Assembly (NCBI GenBank): GCA_032622095.1
Contig: CP136065.1
Coordinates: forward strand, 93,687,343 to 93,751,342
Direction: 5' to 3'
Source of the DNA: Siphonodentalium dalli
Lineage: Eukaryota > Mollusca > Scaphopoda > Gadilida > Siphonodentaliidae
DNA length: 64,000 bases
Position numbers and translations under genes: made by a program. Numbering within the stretch: the stretch's first letter is position 1; the number at the start of each line of letters is the position of its first letter. The notes beneath the pieces were generated by a model. The model was not told the DNA's origin, did no database searches, and saw only the letters and a list, made by a program, of their open reading frames with translations. Shown one piece after another: positions 11,363 to 22,344 of this stretch.

Positions 11363-11596
11363 TTTGATTGAAGAGAGTCCCCGCCTCGTTCTCAGTATGA
11401 GGAATTTCTCGAAATCTGAAATCATCCTCAAACACATCATCTCATGTAACTCGTCCGCTGTGTCCAATCTCACGACGCTGTGTGACTGGGCGAAGATAGC
11501 CGTAATTAACCGAACACACACGAAGAGGCATTCCTATATCGACTTATTCCGTACTTCAGATATAGCCAAAAAGACTACAGCAGCGATCGGTATCTC
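11363..11596 (+). CDS. SLC22-like transporter, exon covering the central TM6-TM7 cytoplasmic loop
   Basis: Acceptor attctatttcag and donor GTAAGT flank this 234-bp exon. It begins LIEESPRLVLS, the counterpart of the SLC22 signature PESPRWLLS, and ends with a Y-I-D-L-FRTSDIAKKT segment equivalent to the conserved DLFRTPRLRKRT stretch that leads into TM7. Between them lies the large hydrophilic loop, typical of the family and usually the site of regulatory phosphorylation. The last two bases (tc) are completed by the g that opens the exon at 15139. The P and W of the PESPRW signature are E and L here, an unusual loss in a motif that is nearly invariant. Only 30 bp after the donor lies a 145-bp perfect foldback element. 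Confidence 0.85.
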
Positions 11597-11626
11597 GTAA
11601 GTAAACGAATCATATATAGAGGATAA

Positions 11627-11771
11627 CCACACTTTTTCAGTGGATATGGGTTATATCTCATGGGTGATGAAAAAACATTGAATTTCCATGAGTGGCTTTA
11701 GCCACGAGTGGAAATTCAAATGTTTTGTCATCACGAATGAGATTTAACCCATATCCACTGAAAAAGTGTGG
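11627..11771. mobile_element. 145-bp foldback element beside the 11363-11596 exon
   Basis: Arms ccacactttttcagtggata... and ...tatccactgaaaaagtgtgg pair along nearly the whole length, with a small loop at ggctttagcc. In RNA it would form a long stem 30 nt after the splice donor. Confidence 0.8.
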
Positions 11772-13879
11772 ATATTCTGTTTATTATATACTTTAGTTAC
11801 TTGCCTGTGGCCCCCAATGAATGTCAATACATCAGATATTTCAAGCTGATATCACTCACTAGTGGGATAATATCACTTATATCTCACTGCTAAAACCTTA
11901 TAATTCATGGGCAAGTATATAATAAAATCGTGCACTGTTCGGTGGGGTAGTAATCAATTTGCAGGAACGTATGCGGTTTTTGTTTTTGCATCTGACATTT
12001 TCGGGGACCCACCACCCCAAACCTGCAAAAACATTTTTTGACACCTCTTACCCCCCCCCCCCCCCCCCCACAAAATTCCTCTAATTTCGGTCTAAAACCG
12101 CATAAAACCCTACTGATATCACTCATATGACTGGGAAATTATTTCCTTTAGTTCAAACAAAAGTTTAACCTGTTTCAGAAGCTGTTTTAATTGAAAAATG
12201 TCAATACAGCCAAATATGAAGATTTTTTCAAATACTGGCTGATAGGCATTTTTTACCACATTACATGCATTGGAGTTCTCAGGTGAGTGTGCGATGAATA
12301 TAATTATTATGCTAGGTCTACCTTGGTGGTCAAATTCGACACTGCTAAATGGAAATTCTAATGCATCGATGTAGTGGACAAATACAGTAACCCACCAGAA
12401 GCTGATATGTGCACACAAAACACTAATATAACTTACTGTATAAGGTACATGCATCCAATTTCCCCCGCATACTCAGTGAGATATAATTTTCCCCATGAAA
12501 GCAATGATATGATCCAAACATGCTATTTTGGCTGTAATACATTTTAAGCTGATAACATCTCAACACAGTGAACTCAATCTTCACTTTCGAGTCACTGTTG
12601 ACATTTTGTAGACATATCCATGACAAATCCGTTGTTAAGCTCCAATTCAACTTTTTTTTTATAAATTGCTTATATCTGCAAATCTAGGTCATTGTGCATG
12701 ATACACACAATTCATAATTTCTATCTATTTCATGATCAGTCGGACAACCAGCCCATTATCTAGCATTATTCCATACCACTTGTGTTAGTCTAGTGGAGCA
12801 ACTACTAAATGACAAGCGCTGAGTCACTATGTCGGACTTAAGATACTTTGGGTGTTGTGAGAGTAACATATAATCTGAGTTGATACACTAATTACAGTTG
12901 TTTTCTAGCCATTGATAGTCACATTAATGTTTGAGACATTTTCTCGCTCTTGTTCCATCCACAAGTGGTCTTGGCTTAAATGTCTTAGTTTAAAACATCA
13001 GGACAAATTTATTTATTTCATTTTTACATTTCTCGAAGCTTCTTGATGGAAAGAAGTTTTCACCTCACCGTCCCATATATGCAACATGCCATAGCTTAAT
13101 GTCATCTTCACAAAGGCCCATATGAGGTAACAGTAACATAGATATGGTGCAGTTATAATATGTTTTAACTGTTACAAATGTCAAATATTGGCACAAAAGG
13201 TCTTTAGTAAAACATTTGCAAGAGGTTGAAAAAAATGCGTTTTTGCCTCTCGGACCACCCACCCGCCCCGGCATACCTTCCTGCGAATGTTGTGTTACAT
13301 ACCTTTTTGACGAAGGCAAGTTTGAGCTAGTGCCTTAGCCTCCTTCGTCCGTCAACAATTTCCTTTGCCACACCCTACAGGTCACATCCCTCATCCGATC
13401 GTCACCAAAATTTCATATGGATATTTGGGGTGACCTCCAGACGGAAACCATCATTTTGTTCTGACATTCGTTAAAAAACATGGCCGCCAGCAGCCATATT
13501 CGATTTCACATTTTAATCAATCAACACACCCTGCAGCCCACATGTATTGAGAGATTTATTTGAAACAATTTCATCTGCACAATACAATCCCTTCACCGAA
13601 ACTTTTAGTTGTATCATTCTATTGACTGCTCAGCATAAATAAGCTCCCAAAGTTGAGCTACAGTGTCACTGACACTTTCATTAATTTGTAAAATCAACAA
13701 AGAGGCTACCAAGATATCCCATATGTGTATTGTTCCTATACAAAATTTGTGTCTATGTGATCAATTATTTCAGACAAGTCTTACTTGAGTTTAACTTTTG
13801 TTCATAGCTGGCGTCGGTCGTCTCTGAATTATAAATGTGTAAGGCTCTAAATTAATAATTTACGCCAATTAACACACGA
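11772..13879 (+). other. Intronic stretch without recognised gene
   Basis: It holds a poly-C run (about 12052-12069), a T9 run near 12652 and scattered short repeats. Around 13440-13510 is an atggccgcc-containing block resembling one at 62850-62880. I see no exon that fits the transporter or any other family. Confidence 0.5.
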
Positions 13880-14368
13880 TGGGGAATCACGTGGTTTCGA
13901 ATTGATGAGTATCACGCATTCAAAATGGCCGGGGCGATCGAAAATCGACAAGAAACGACGAAAATGGCAATAAGCTAGGTTATGTCATAATATATAGTAT
14001 TTTGGCAGCTGCGAGCATATGCTATGCTATTTTTCAAACAAGCTGATATCTCATTTGTGTCAAAACTCATAGTCGTTTGCTCTATCGGTATGAACAAAGT
14101 TGTCAGTCGAAGGATTCTCATAGATCTATGGATTGGTGTATTCCACGAACCTCCAACTGGCAACTTTGGTCAGAATGTAAAAGAAAACTACAGAGTATTT
14201 CGGAACAAATAAGGTGTCAACTTATTACGTAAATAAACTAGCATATGCTCGTAACAGTCAAACTGTGACAGTTTTTCATATATTTGTTGTTTTGCGCGTT
14301 TGCGCGTTTGCGCGTCGGCCATTTTGCAATCGTGGTAGTCACCAAAGTCGAAACCACGTGACTCCCCA
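13880..14368. mobile_element. MITE with E-box (CACGTG) termini, copy 1
   Basis: Inverted ends TGGGGAATCACGTGGTTTCG / CGAAACCACGTGACTCCCCA enclose 489 bp that includes ttcaaaatggcc-like and gccattttgcaa-like subterminal motifs. A second copy lies at 19690-20133. A clear target duplication is not visible. Confidence 0.7.
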
Positions 14369-15138
14369 CCTTGTAACAAGGAGCATCTGTCGTCAGAAAT
14401 TAATTTGCCCAACACACAAAGTCTTTTCAGGGAAATGTTACTATTTTAGAATAATAGTCTGAACATTATATTATAGATATGTTTGTGTTTTTACGATCAT
14501 AACGTTGTAAACACTCAAGTAAGATATATGTGTCACATTTGTTTCTCGTGTGTTTTGGGCGATACAAGTGTAAATATGCCTTAGCAACGAGTTACATAGG
14601 CATAGAGGATATCTAATGAGTCGCAATTATATACGAAATTTATTATATAATTCAGTGGACGAGGTTAATACATTTTGTATATAATTGCGACGAAATTGAG
14701 ATATATTTTATCACATAATCACATTTTATTTAGCAAGGCAAAACGACAACGAAACGGCTGGTTGGGGTTAAAACAAAATATTAATATTGATTTCCTTGTC
14801 ACAGCCAAAGAGGAAGTAAAGTCACCTTCAAGAAAGAATATAGTTTCATTTTATATGTGTCTTTTTTTGTGTTGACAAAATTGTTCAACCACCCTTTTAA
14901 CCCATGATTAGCTCACAGTCAACACTAAATAACCCAACACAAATCGAATATCATAATTATATTATAATTAACATAATAATAAAGTTATGGCATTGACATT
15001 AACATCATTGCGCTAAGCTCTTACGTCACTGCGCGTGCCGATAATACACGTCTTACTAACAATATGACGCCGGGCTCAGGGGCTTATTATGTGATAAATA
15101 TAACTTTGTTGAATAATCACCTTGTTCTTCTCTTGTAG
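14369..15138 (+). other. Intronic stretch without recognised gene
   Basis: AT-rich sequence between the MITE and the TM7-TM8 exon, with nothing beyond short imperfect repeats and an inverted ataattgcgac/gtcgcaattatat pair near 14620-14690. Confidence 0.5.
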
Positions 15139-15273
15139 GTTAATTTGTTCGTCTGTATATTGGTGTCTAGTAGATATTATATCGAACATAACAGGACATC
15201 ATTACATCGATATATTCCTTCCATATGCTATAGATGTACCCGTCGCACTCACAGCGGTCGTGGTTAATAGATG
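15139..15273 (+). CDS. SLC22-like transporter, exon covering TM7 and TM8
   Basis: This short exon (135 bp) was found by searching the gap between the neighbouring exons for a phase-compatible TM7-TM8 segment. It follows ttcttctcttgtag and is followed by the donor GTACGT. Its reading begins LICSSVYWCLVDIITNITG and ends D-V-P-V-ALTAVVVNR. It matches the family pattern of a WFTxSLVYxGL-like TM7, an asparagine/glycine-rich extracellular turn, then VEIPAxLxALxxxDR in TM8. It enters and leaves in the same phase as the exons on either side, so reading stays open across both junctions. The second junction makes NRC-IGRRW, the G-R-R of the conserved loop 8-9 motif. It replaces the usual D of DRxGRR with N. 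Confidence 0.8.
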
Positions 15274-16029
15274 GTACGTAAATACTTACTAAGATAGTCT
15301 CACCAAGGAAAGTTATAAGCTTAATCACTAGCTCGCGAAAGTCATGGTGGATTAGGTGATTCCCCGAAATTATACCCAACCAATGTCGACAAAGGTCAAA
15401 TGTAAAAAAATATAGCATCTGTTTTGTTTACATTGACAATTTTGTCAATAATTATATATATATTGTTTTACTGATCTAACTGGATTTGTAGCTATGTAAT
15501 CAACAGAGTTGGGTGATGGCAATAAGATTGATATTTGTGCAATTGACAGCATTGGTTTTTATTACCATTTTTACCAAATTTCCGCTTATTTAATTTGCCG
15601 GAATTTACTATGTTCATCCACAGGTAACGTCGGAATTCTCTTGCGGCCAGCCGATAACAGAAAAAAATATACTTTTCCAGTGTTCGAATAGCAATTCGCA
15701 GAGGTGTACTTTTGTGCGATACATTTGTCATAACAACACGGAATCCATTATTCATTTCTATCGAGAAAACTATGGCTGAATATCTGGTCTGCTTGTTAAC
15801 CAGGATAAATACTAGAATTACTTTGAAATACGTTACATTGTCCATGTTAAAGATACGGGCGGTCTTCGCGGTGGGTTTCGCTATTTAAAAAGTCACATCC
15901 GTTAAAACCGACCTGAACAAACAAAATATTAAAATTGTTATTGTCAAGATCGTACACCTTGTTAGAAAACAAAAGCCATATTATGATACAGTACAGTGCG
16001 TAAAGTCGGTGATATACGCAAAACACTCA

Positions 16030-16262
16030 ACACCGGAGAGATCACACCACAGGAACTTTGGTTAAAATTGACACCATATTGTTTACAACTTACCGATAAA
16101 TAATCCTCGCCACTCAAGATTTCGGTGTTGAATGGGTTACCGTGAATCACTCTCCCGAAAATAAACGCCTCGGTGTTGAGTAATTTTCTTATCGCACACT
16201 CGTTATGTGTTGTATATAAACAAACACTCGGTTTTACACAAAGTGTGTTTTGTGAAAATCGC
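16030..16262 (-). repeat. Dispersed CAACACCGA repeat, inverted relative to 28811-29045
   Basis: The reverse complement shares gagagtgattc-cggt, ccattcaacaccgaaatctt, gaggattat and cggtgttgagtgtt with 28811-29045. The two copies lie in different introns in opposite orientation, so they could form intramolecular duplex RNA in the transcript. Confidence 0.65.
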
Positions 16263-16755
16263 ATTCCTATTATCAGTAAATTTTCTTGAGGAAATTCATA
16301 ATTTGGTAACTTTTATTTATAAATTATAACTTACAAACAAGGCCATCCGTACCTTTAAACCAGTGTTATGTAAAAAAAATTGTACAACGATAGTCAAAAT
16401 ACTTCGCTGATGTCGCAGATTATTCGAAATTTAATGCGGAATCTGTTTTTTTCAAAATTTTCAATGCTTTGAGATTGAAATTGTCCAATGTTTACCCCTG
16501 TCAAATTGCATTGGACTTTGGCATTTGATCGGTAATGCAGTTGAAACCGCAAAATTTTGTTTTTGAAATATTACTGACAATGCTGATAATATTAACCCTT
16601 TCTATACTGAATGGATTATCCCATTCACTTATAACAGTATATATTGGAATCGTCTATTCATTTTGGATGGGTTTTCAGGAAAAATAAGCAGACGACAGAT
16701 CAGATAATAAAAGTACAGAAGGAGTCATATTTATTTCAGGGAAATGTTCAAGTAA

Positions 16756-16790
16756 TAAGTTCAACAAACGACCTATTTTGTTGAACTTAT
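16756..16790. repeat. Hairpin in a dispersed MITE family (aataagttcaacaaa)
   Basis: aataagttcaacaaa and ttgttgaacttatt flank cgacctatt. The same block (attatctgaacattt/aataagttcaacaaa) recurs near 27840, 40080, 43150-43190, 58210 and 61535, often beside gttatcccttagg. Confidence 0.6.
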
Positions 16791-17042
16791 TACTACAGGA
16801 TAACTATTCGTCAATGAGCATTAAGTATAGACAGTGCTAACAAAGTTTATCTATTTTTACATGTACTTGTTGATGTTTTACAGACGTCCACGAATTTCCA
16901 CATATCCCCATTGCAAAGACTTTGGGTCAATTTGAAGTTATATATATGTATATACACACTACGGACAATTCACCATCAACGTCAAAAACAAGTAGAAGCG
17001 CAATGTTGTTATGACAAATGTTACCTTATTTTTCCTTTGCAG

Positions 17043-17246
17043 TATTGGCAGACGATGGTGCATCTTTCTGTATTCTACGTCATCGGGAATTTGTCTGCTA
17101 TTGGTCATGATTCTCCATGTGACGACAAAATTACAGGAAGTACCTGGCATGTTGTGCGGTCTGGCCATATTTGGTAAACATGGTGTATATACCACACTAG
17201 CTCTTCTATTCCTAATATGTGTGGAAATGTACCCGACTGTCGTCAG
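17043..17246 (+). CDS. SLC22-like transporter, exon covering TM9 and TM10
   Basis: A strong acceptor (ttatttttcctttgcag) and donor (GTGAGT) bound a 204-bp exon. It opens with IGRRW, the major facilitator loop motif GRR, continues into a hydrophobic TM9, a short acidic/polar turn (TTKLQEV) and TM10, and ends CVEMYPTVVR. That ending is a textbook SLC22 signature (xAELYPTxVR). The last arginine codon is split: ag here plus g from the exon at 19522. Length and content match the corresponding vertebrate SLC22 segment. The gene shows no frameshift or stop through this block, which argues for selection on the protein. Confidence 0.88.
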
Positions 17247-18390
17247 GTGAGTCTTACCAATTTTTCGGTCACGCGCAGCGACCAGCAGGGTGGACTGAGA
17301 AATCCCTCCGATACTTTGTTTTAAGAATTTCATCATCATCCACCTCAATCTAATAGTTTAAAACATAACATTTATATAAATCGATATTCTGTTATAGGGT
17401 TAATGGACGAGCTGAACTAGATGTTCGAGGTCGTAGGCCGAGACCATTTAGTTGACGAATATCCAGTCGTGAGTCCATTAAGAGACTTAAAATACAGTTT
17501 TTTTAACATACAAGGAGAAATTACATTTATACATATATAAATTTTCGATAAATCTCAATGAATGATACGTTTGGGAACGCTTTTCTGTGGAAAAAAGTCA
17601 TTGGCCGACAACAAACCATGCCCCTTGAAACGGCCAGTGTGAGTGGTAATTTAATGTGGAGTTTGTCGTGAACACATTGGACACAACACCACGCGGTACA
17701 GTGTTGTTCGAAAATAAACGTTAATTTACGCAAACATAATAAATTATTTGTTTTGAGCTGAACATAGCGTGGTATATATACGTAATATACTGTCGACTCA
17801 ATTGAATCTGTATTTTGATGACGTATGCATATGTTTGAATCTGGCAATGCATTCATATTAGCAGGATATTGTTGTCTACGGAAGAACAGTAACTCCCTTA
17901 CTGCTGACGTTAGGTTTCAATGTGATAGACAACCCCCGGTATGCAAATGAACAGTAAACCTCCTGCGACATATGATTGAATTACGTGGGGTTCATAAGCA
18001 CTGTGTATATCTTTAATCTTGTGGGTGGATGTAGCAGAGAACAATTTCTCGGTTAGAGACTTCCGTGGTGAGCTCATCGTGCACAAATGGACGTTCTAGT
18101 TTACAAATGTATACGTTGTGCAAAAATTCATGGTCTAATTTAAGATAGATTGTTGATGTAATTGGCAGCAATGATGATGGATACTACTTCGCGGTTTCCA
18201 CTGAAGAGTGTAAATCACTCAGTGACAGGAAAATCTTCCTTGGATGTCTGAGCTGCCTGGTTGTAATTTTGTGAGAAACCGGTAACTATTTTCTCGAAAC
18301 GGAGGATGAAATCGACAAACCAAAACGGAAAGCGAGTTAGGAATTGACAAGTTCACCACCGACCAAAGAAATTGCTATAGACAATACATT
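17247..18390 (+). other. Intronic stretch without recognised gene
   Basis: Between the 17043-17246 exon and the tandem repeats at 18391. I find no exon or clear mobile element; the longest open frame (minus strand, about 17527-17856) shows no recognisable motif. Confidence 0.45.
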
Positions 18391-19345
18391 GATATCTTTA
18401 GCGCCGATTTCCACCACATCGATACACATTCTTCTAAGTAAGTAATGCTTTATTCTCAGCCATTATAATACATGGTACATGAGACGAGGAATGCAATCGT
18501 GTGATTTAAAGATGCCAAATTGGTGCCGTTTGGGTGAAATATGTGGAGGGGGCACGAAATGTGATAAGAATTTGTTTAGTCGCCGATTACGACCAAACTT
18601 ATACATAATCGTACCCATGATATCAGGAGTCTTATTGCAGGTGAGGTGTAAAGATGTCAAAAGTTGGGCCATTCGAGTCAGGGGTGTATGGAGGGGTAGA
18701 CGGACACCACAAATTGATAAACAATACTTTTAGCGCCGATTTCCATCAGATTGATACATATTCTTCTCGGTGGTATGAGGAGTCTAACCGTGTGATTTAA
18801 ATAATAGTGCCGTTTTGGGTGAGAGATGGGGGCACTAAATTTGATAGGAATATGTCTAGTCGCCGATTTCCGCCAATTGTATATATCGTCATCTTCATAA
18901 TGAGTATAATTGTGTGGTAAAGATGTCACAAGTTGCGCCGATTGAGTCAGGGATATAGGAGGGGATGGTCACCAAAAGTGATAAAAACTTTCCACCAAAT
19001 TCATACATTCTTCTCCAATAACACGAGGAATCAAATCGTGTGGGTTAAAGACGCCACGTTTGGTGCCTATATTTGCGAATGTCTGTCTGTTTGTGTTCTA
19101 CGTAACTTCAACTTCTAGATGGCACGAAAGGGGTCTAAAAGTGATGAAATAGTTTTGTCGCCGATTTCCACAACACTTATACATAATCATCTCCATGATA
19201 TGGCGCCACTCGAGTCAGGGTGCACAAAGGGGACAGGACACCGTTTGGTTGAGAGATAAGAATTTGTTTCGTTGCCGATTACCACAAAAACTCCATGATA
19301 TTAGGAGTCTAATGAATGTGGTTTAAATATGTCAAAAGTGAATGG
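18391..19345 (+). repeat. Degenerate tandem repeat, about 130-180 bp units
   Basis: The series (t)agtcgccgatttcc, acac/ttatacat, ttct/atgatat, aggagtc, gtgtga-ttaaagatg, gagtcaggg recurs from about 18396, 18578, 18731, 18860 and later positions. Units are heavily diverged. Confidence 0.65.
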
Positions 19346-19521
19346 GGAGGGAATGAGAACCAAAGCTGATTTTAGGTGAGCGGGTCAACAACGCTAAACC
19401 CCGGATATAGAAATATATCTAGGGGACTACGACATAAAACAGCTTTACCCCAACCGATTTCACTAGGTGGTTTACGTCGAAGGAAACATGGACTTGTTTT
19501 GAAATCAATTGTTTTCTACAG

Positions 19522-19594
19522 GTGTATGGGTTGTGCTCTATCTGGTTGTGGATTTCTCATTGGATCATTCCTATCAACATACATCATATCAGTG
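19522..19594 (+). CDS. SLC22-like transporter, exon covering TM11
   Basis: Flanked by attgttttctacag and GTATGT, this 73-bp exon completes the split arginine and encodes CMGCALSGCGFLIGSFLSTY followed by IISV. It corresponds to the family's NxGVGxCSxxARIGGIIAPF segment in TM11. It is short, cysteine-rich, and ends on a complete codon, so the next exon must begin in phase 0, which the exon at 34968 does. The following intron is about 15.4 kb, the longest of the gene and the one with most inserted repeat DNA. A MITE starts about 95 bp after the donor. Confidence 0.8.
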
Positions 19595-19689
19595 GTATGT
19601 AATATTTACCTACATCTAATATTCTTTTTCATTGTGTCATTAGTGTTACGACAACAACGTCCATCTATATATATATATATATATCACGC

Positions 19690-20133
19690 TGGGGAATCAC
19701 GTGGTTTCGAGGTTGGTGAGTACTACGCATTCAAAATGGCCGAGGCGAGTGCAAACGCACAAAAACATAATACATGAGAAACTGGCACACAACATAGTAT
19801 TTTGACTTTTTAGGAGCATATGCGTGTGTAATTTTAAAACAAATTGATACCTTATTTGTTCGGAAATGCTCAGTAGTTTTCTATAACATTCTGACAAAAG
19901 TTGCCAGTCGGAAGTTCGTGTAGAGCAAACAACTGTGAGTTTGGACACAAATGAGGTACATGTATCAGCTTGTTTGAAAAATAATACAGCATATGCTCGT
20001 AGCTACCAAAATAAAATATAATATATCATTATCCTATATTGTTACCCTTTTCCTCGTTTCTGATCGCGTTTGCGATCACCTCTGCAATTTTGAGTGCGTG
20101 ATACTCATCATCTTGAACCCACGTGATTCCCCA
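19690..20133. mobile_element. MITE with E-box termini, copy 2
   Basis: Related to 13880-14368: ends TGGGGAATCACGTGGTTTCG / CACGTGATTCCCCA, and the subterminal cattcaaaatggccgaggcg. It abuts a short (AT)n run and lies within 100 bp of the TM11 exon donor. Confidence 0.7.
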
Positions 20134-20508
20134 CCGTGTATATAAAAGAGTGGGAGCTGTCAGTCTGTCAGTCGGTCTATCTGGCTATCGGTCTGTCTGT
20201 CTGTTATTCGCTTATTACTGGACCGATTTCAACCAAATTTGATGTGATGACTCGGGGTAGACTGGCGGATGTAATATTTATCCTGCTTAATGCTAGAGGT
20301 GTTTGTCCGCTAGACACCATTTAGTCGGGGAGCCAATAAGGTCCACCTGCACCCCCCCCCCCCCGATGATTACAAATAACCTTATTTTTATTGTTTCCTA
20401 TGGTATCCAGATAAAGAATCCGGATTTCACCGAAAAATAAAGGTGGCCCTACTAGGTGCTAGAGCCATTTGAATCCAAGATGGCTGCCATTTCCTCTAAT
20501 TCCGACCA

Positions 20509-21606
20509 GCTGTATTTAATCGTTGTAATAGATCGGTTGTTAGCAAAAGACACAGACAAAATGTATGCCATTTTGTTGGTATGATGTCCTTCTTCAAAAT
20601 GACGGCAAATAATTTCGAACAAAATTCAAAATGGCCGCCGAAAAATGACGTCATATGCACGAAAATAGGAAATTTAATTAATATTTCACCATATCTTCAA
20701 TTTTTCTTCACATTAATCATTAGTAAATGGCAATTGTTTTGAGACAGTCATCAAGCGTGATATTATAGCGTCATTTTAAGACATTTACCATTGACGAGGG
20801 TTCAGTAATAGATACAGAAAAGAGGATTTGAAAAATAGGGGTGAAATTGTCGATTTTTTTTGCAAGACGATTTTGCTGTATTTAATCGTTGTAATAGATC
20901 GGTTGTTAGCAAAAGGCACAGACAAAATGTATGCCATTTTGTTGGCATGATGTCCTTCTTCAAAATGACGGCAAATAATTTCGAACAAAATTCAAAATGG
21001 CCGCCGAAAAATGACGTCATATGCACGAAAATAGGAAATTTAATTAATATTTCACCATATCTTCAATTTTTCTTCACATTAATCATTAGTAAATGGCAAT
21101 TGTTTTGAGACAGTCATCAAGCGTGATATTATAGCGTCATTTTAAGACATTTACCATTGACGATGGTTCAGTAATAGATACAGAAAAGAGGATTTGAAAA
21201 ATAGGGGTGAAATTGTCGATTTTTTTTGCAAGACGATTTTGCTGTATTTAATCGTTGTAATAGATCGGTTGTTAGCAAAAGGCACAGACAAAATGTATGC
21301 CATTTTGTTGGCATGATGTCCTTCTTCAAAATGACGGCAAATTATTTCGAAATAAATTCAAAATGGCCGCCGAAAAATGACGTCATATGCACGAAAATAG
21401 GAAATTTAATTAATATTTCACCATATCTTCCATTTTTCTTCACATTAATCATTAGTAAATGGCAATGTTTTTGAGACAGTCATCAAGCGTGATATTATAG
21501 CGTCATTTGAAGACATTTGCCATTGACGATGGTTCAGTAATAGATACAGAAAGAGGATTTGAAAAAGAGGGGTGAAATGTTCGATTATTTTTGCAAGACG
21601 ATTTTG
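20509..21606 (+). repeat. 366-bp tandem repeats in left arm (three copies)
   Basis: gctgtatttaatcg occurs at 20509, 20875 and 21241, exactly 366 apart. Each unit carries aaaatggccgccgaaaaatg directly followed by acgtcatatg, so an AAATGGC-type YY1-like motif next to a palindromic TGACGTCA (CRE/ATF). The right arm carries two inverted units (25316-26062). Confidence 0.9.
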
Positions 21607-22344
21607 ATAGTCATTTTAACGACAAACCACACAGGATGTTAATAGAATGTCAACAACTATGTGCTTTATTTTATTGGACGGATGTTTTACTTCAATGGGA
21701 ATGAAATTGGTGCAGAAAATTTCCAAAATGGCCGCCGAAAATATGAAAAATGGTAAATATTGCCCCAGGGTGTCCTGCAATGGCTTACAAGTTGTGGTTG
21801 ATATATAAAATTGGCTAATCTGTATTACAGACATTGAATACTAAGATGTCTGATGCACCATAGATCATTGTTTCTATTGTCACCACTGACATCACCAGAA
21901 ATATTGGATATTTCTCTCACAAACTTGACATAAATATCGGCAAAAATTAACTTTTCAGGGTTGGACAATTGTCACACTACGGTGTTTATAGACCAAATTG
22001 CTCAAGATGGCTTCCAAAATGGCAACCAAATTTGTAAAAAGTTAATTTTTTACATATATCCCGAACATTATTCTCTGCGTTATCCGACAAGGTATTAAAT
22101 TGTGACTCACTTGGTTATTATACGTGTTAGTTAATTAGCTGACAACCTCGTTCTATTATGTTTGTCCCAGTTCCGTATGGGGCATAACAAATTCATTTTA
22201 AAGTTGCAGTATGAAATTTGGCGGAGAACCTCTTTTGTGATTCTTGCCATATTATTGAAAGGAAATGGGCAGAACTTTGAAACGGAACTGAGACGAACCA
22301 TAATATGTGGCTATTCTGGTCCATTATGATAAAACATATCAACT

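Noticed and set aside
20860-21474. Two nearly identical 82-codon open frames
   Set aside because: They are frames across the 366-bp tandem repeat of the palindrome, not genes.
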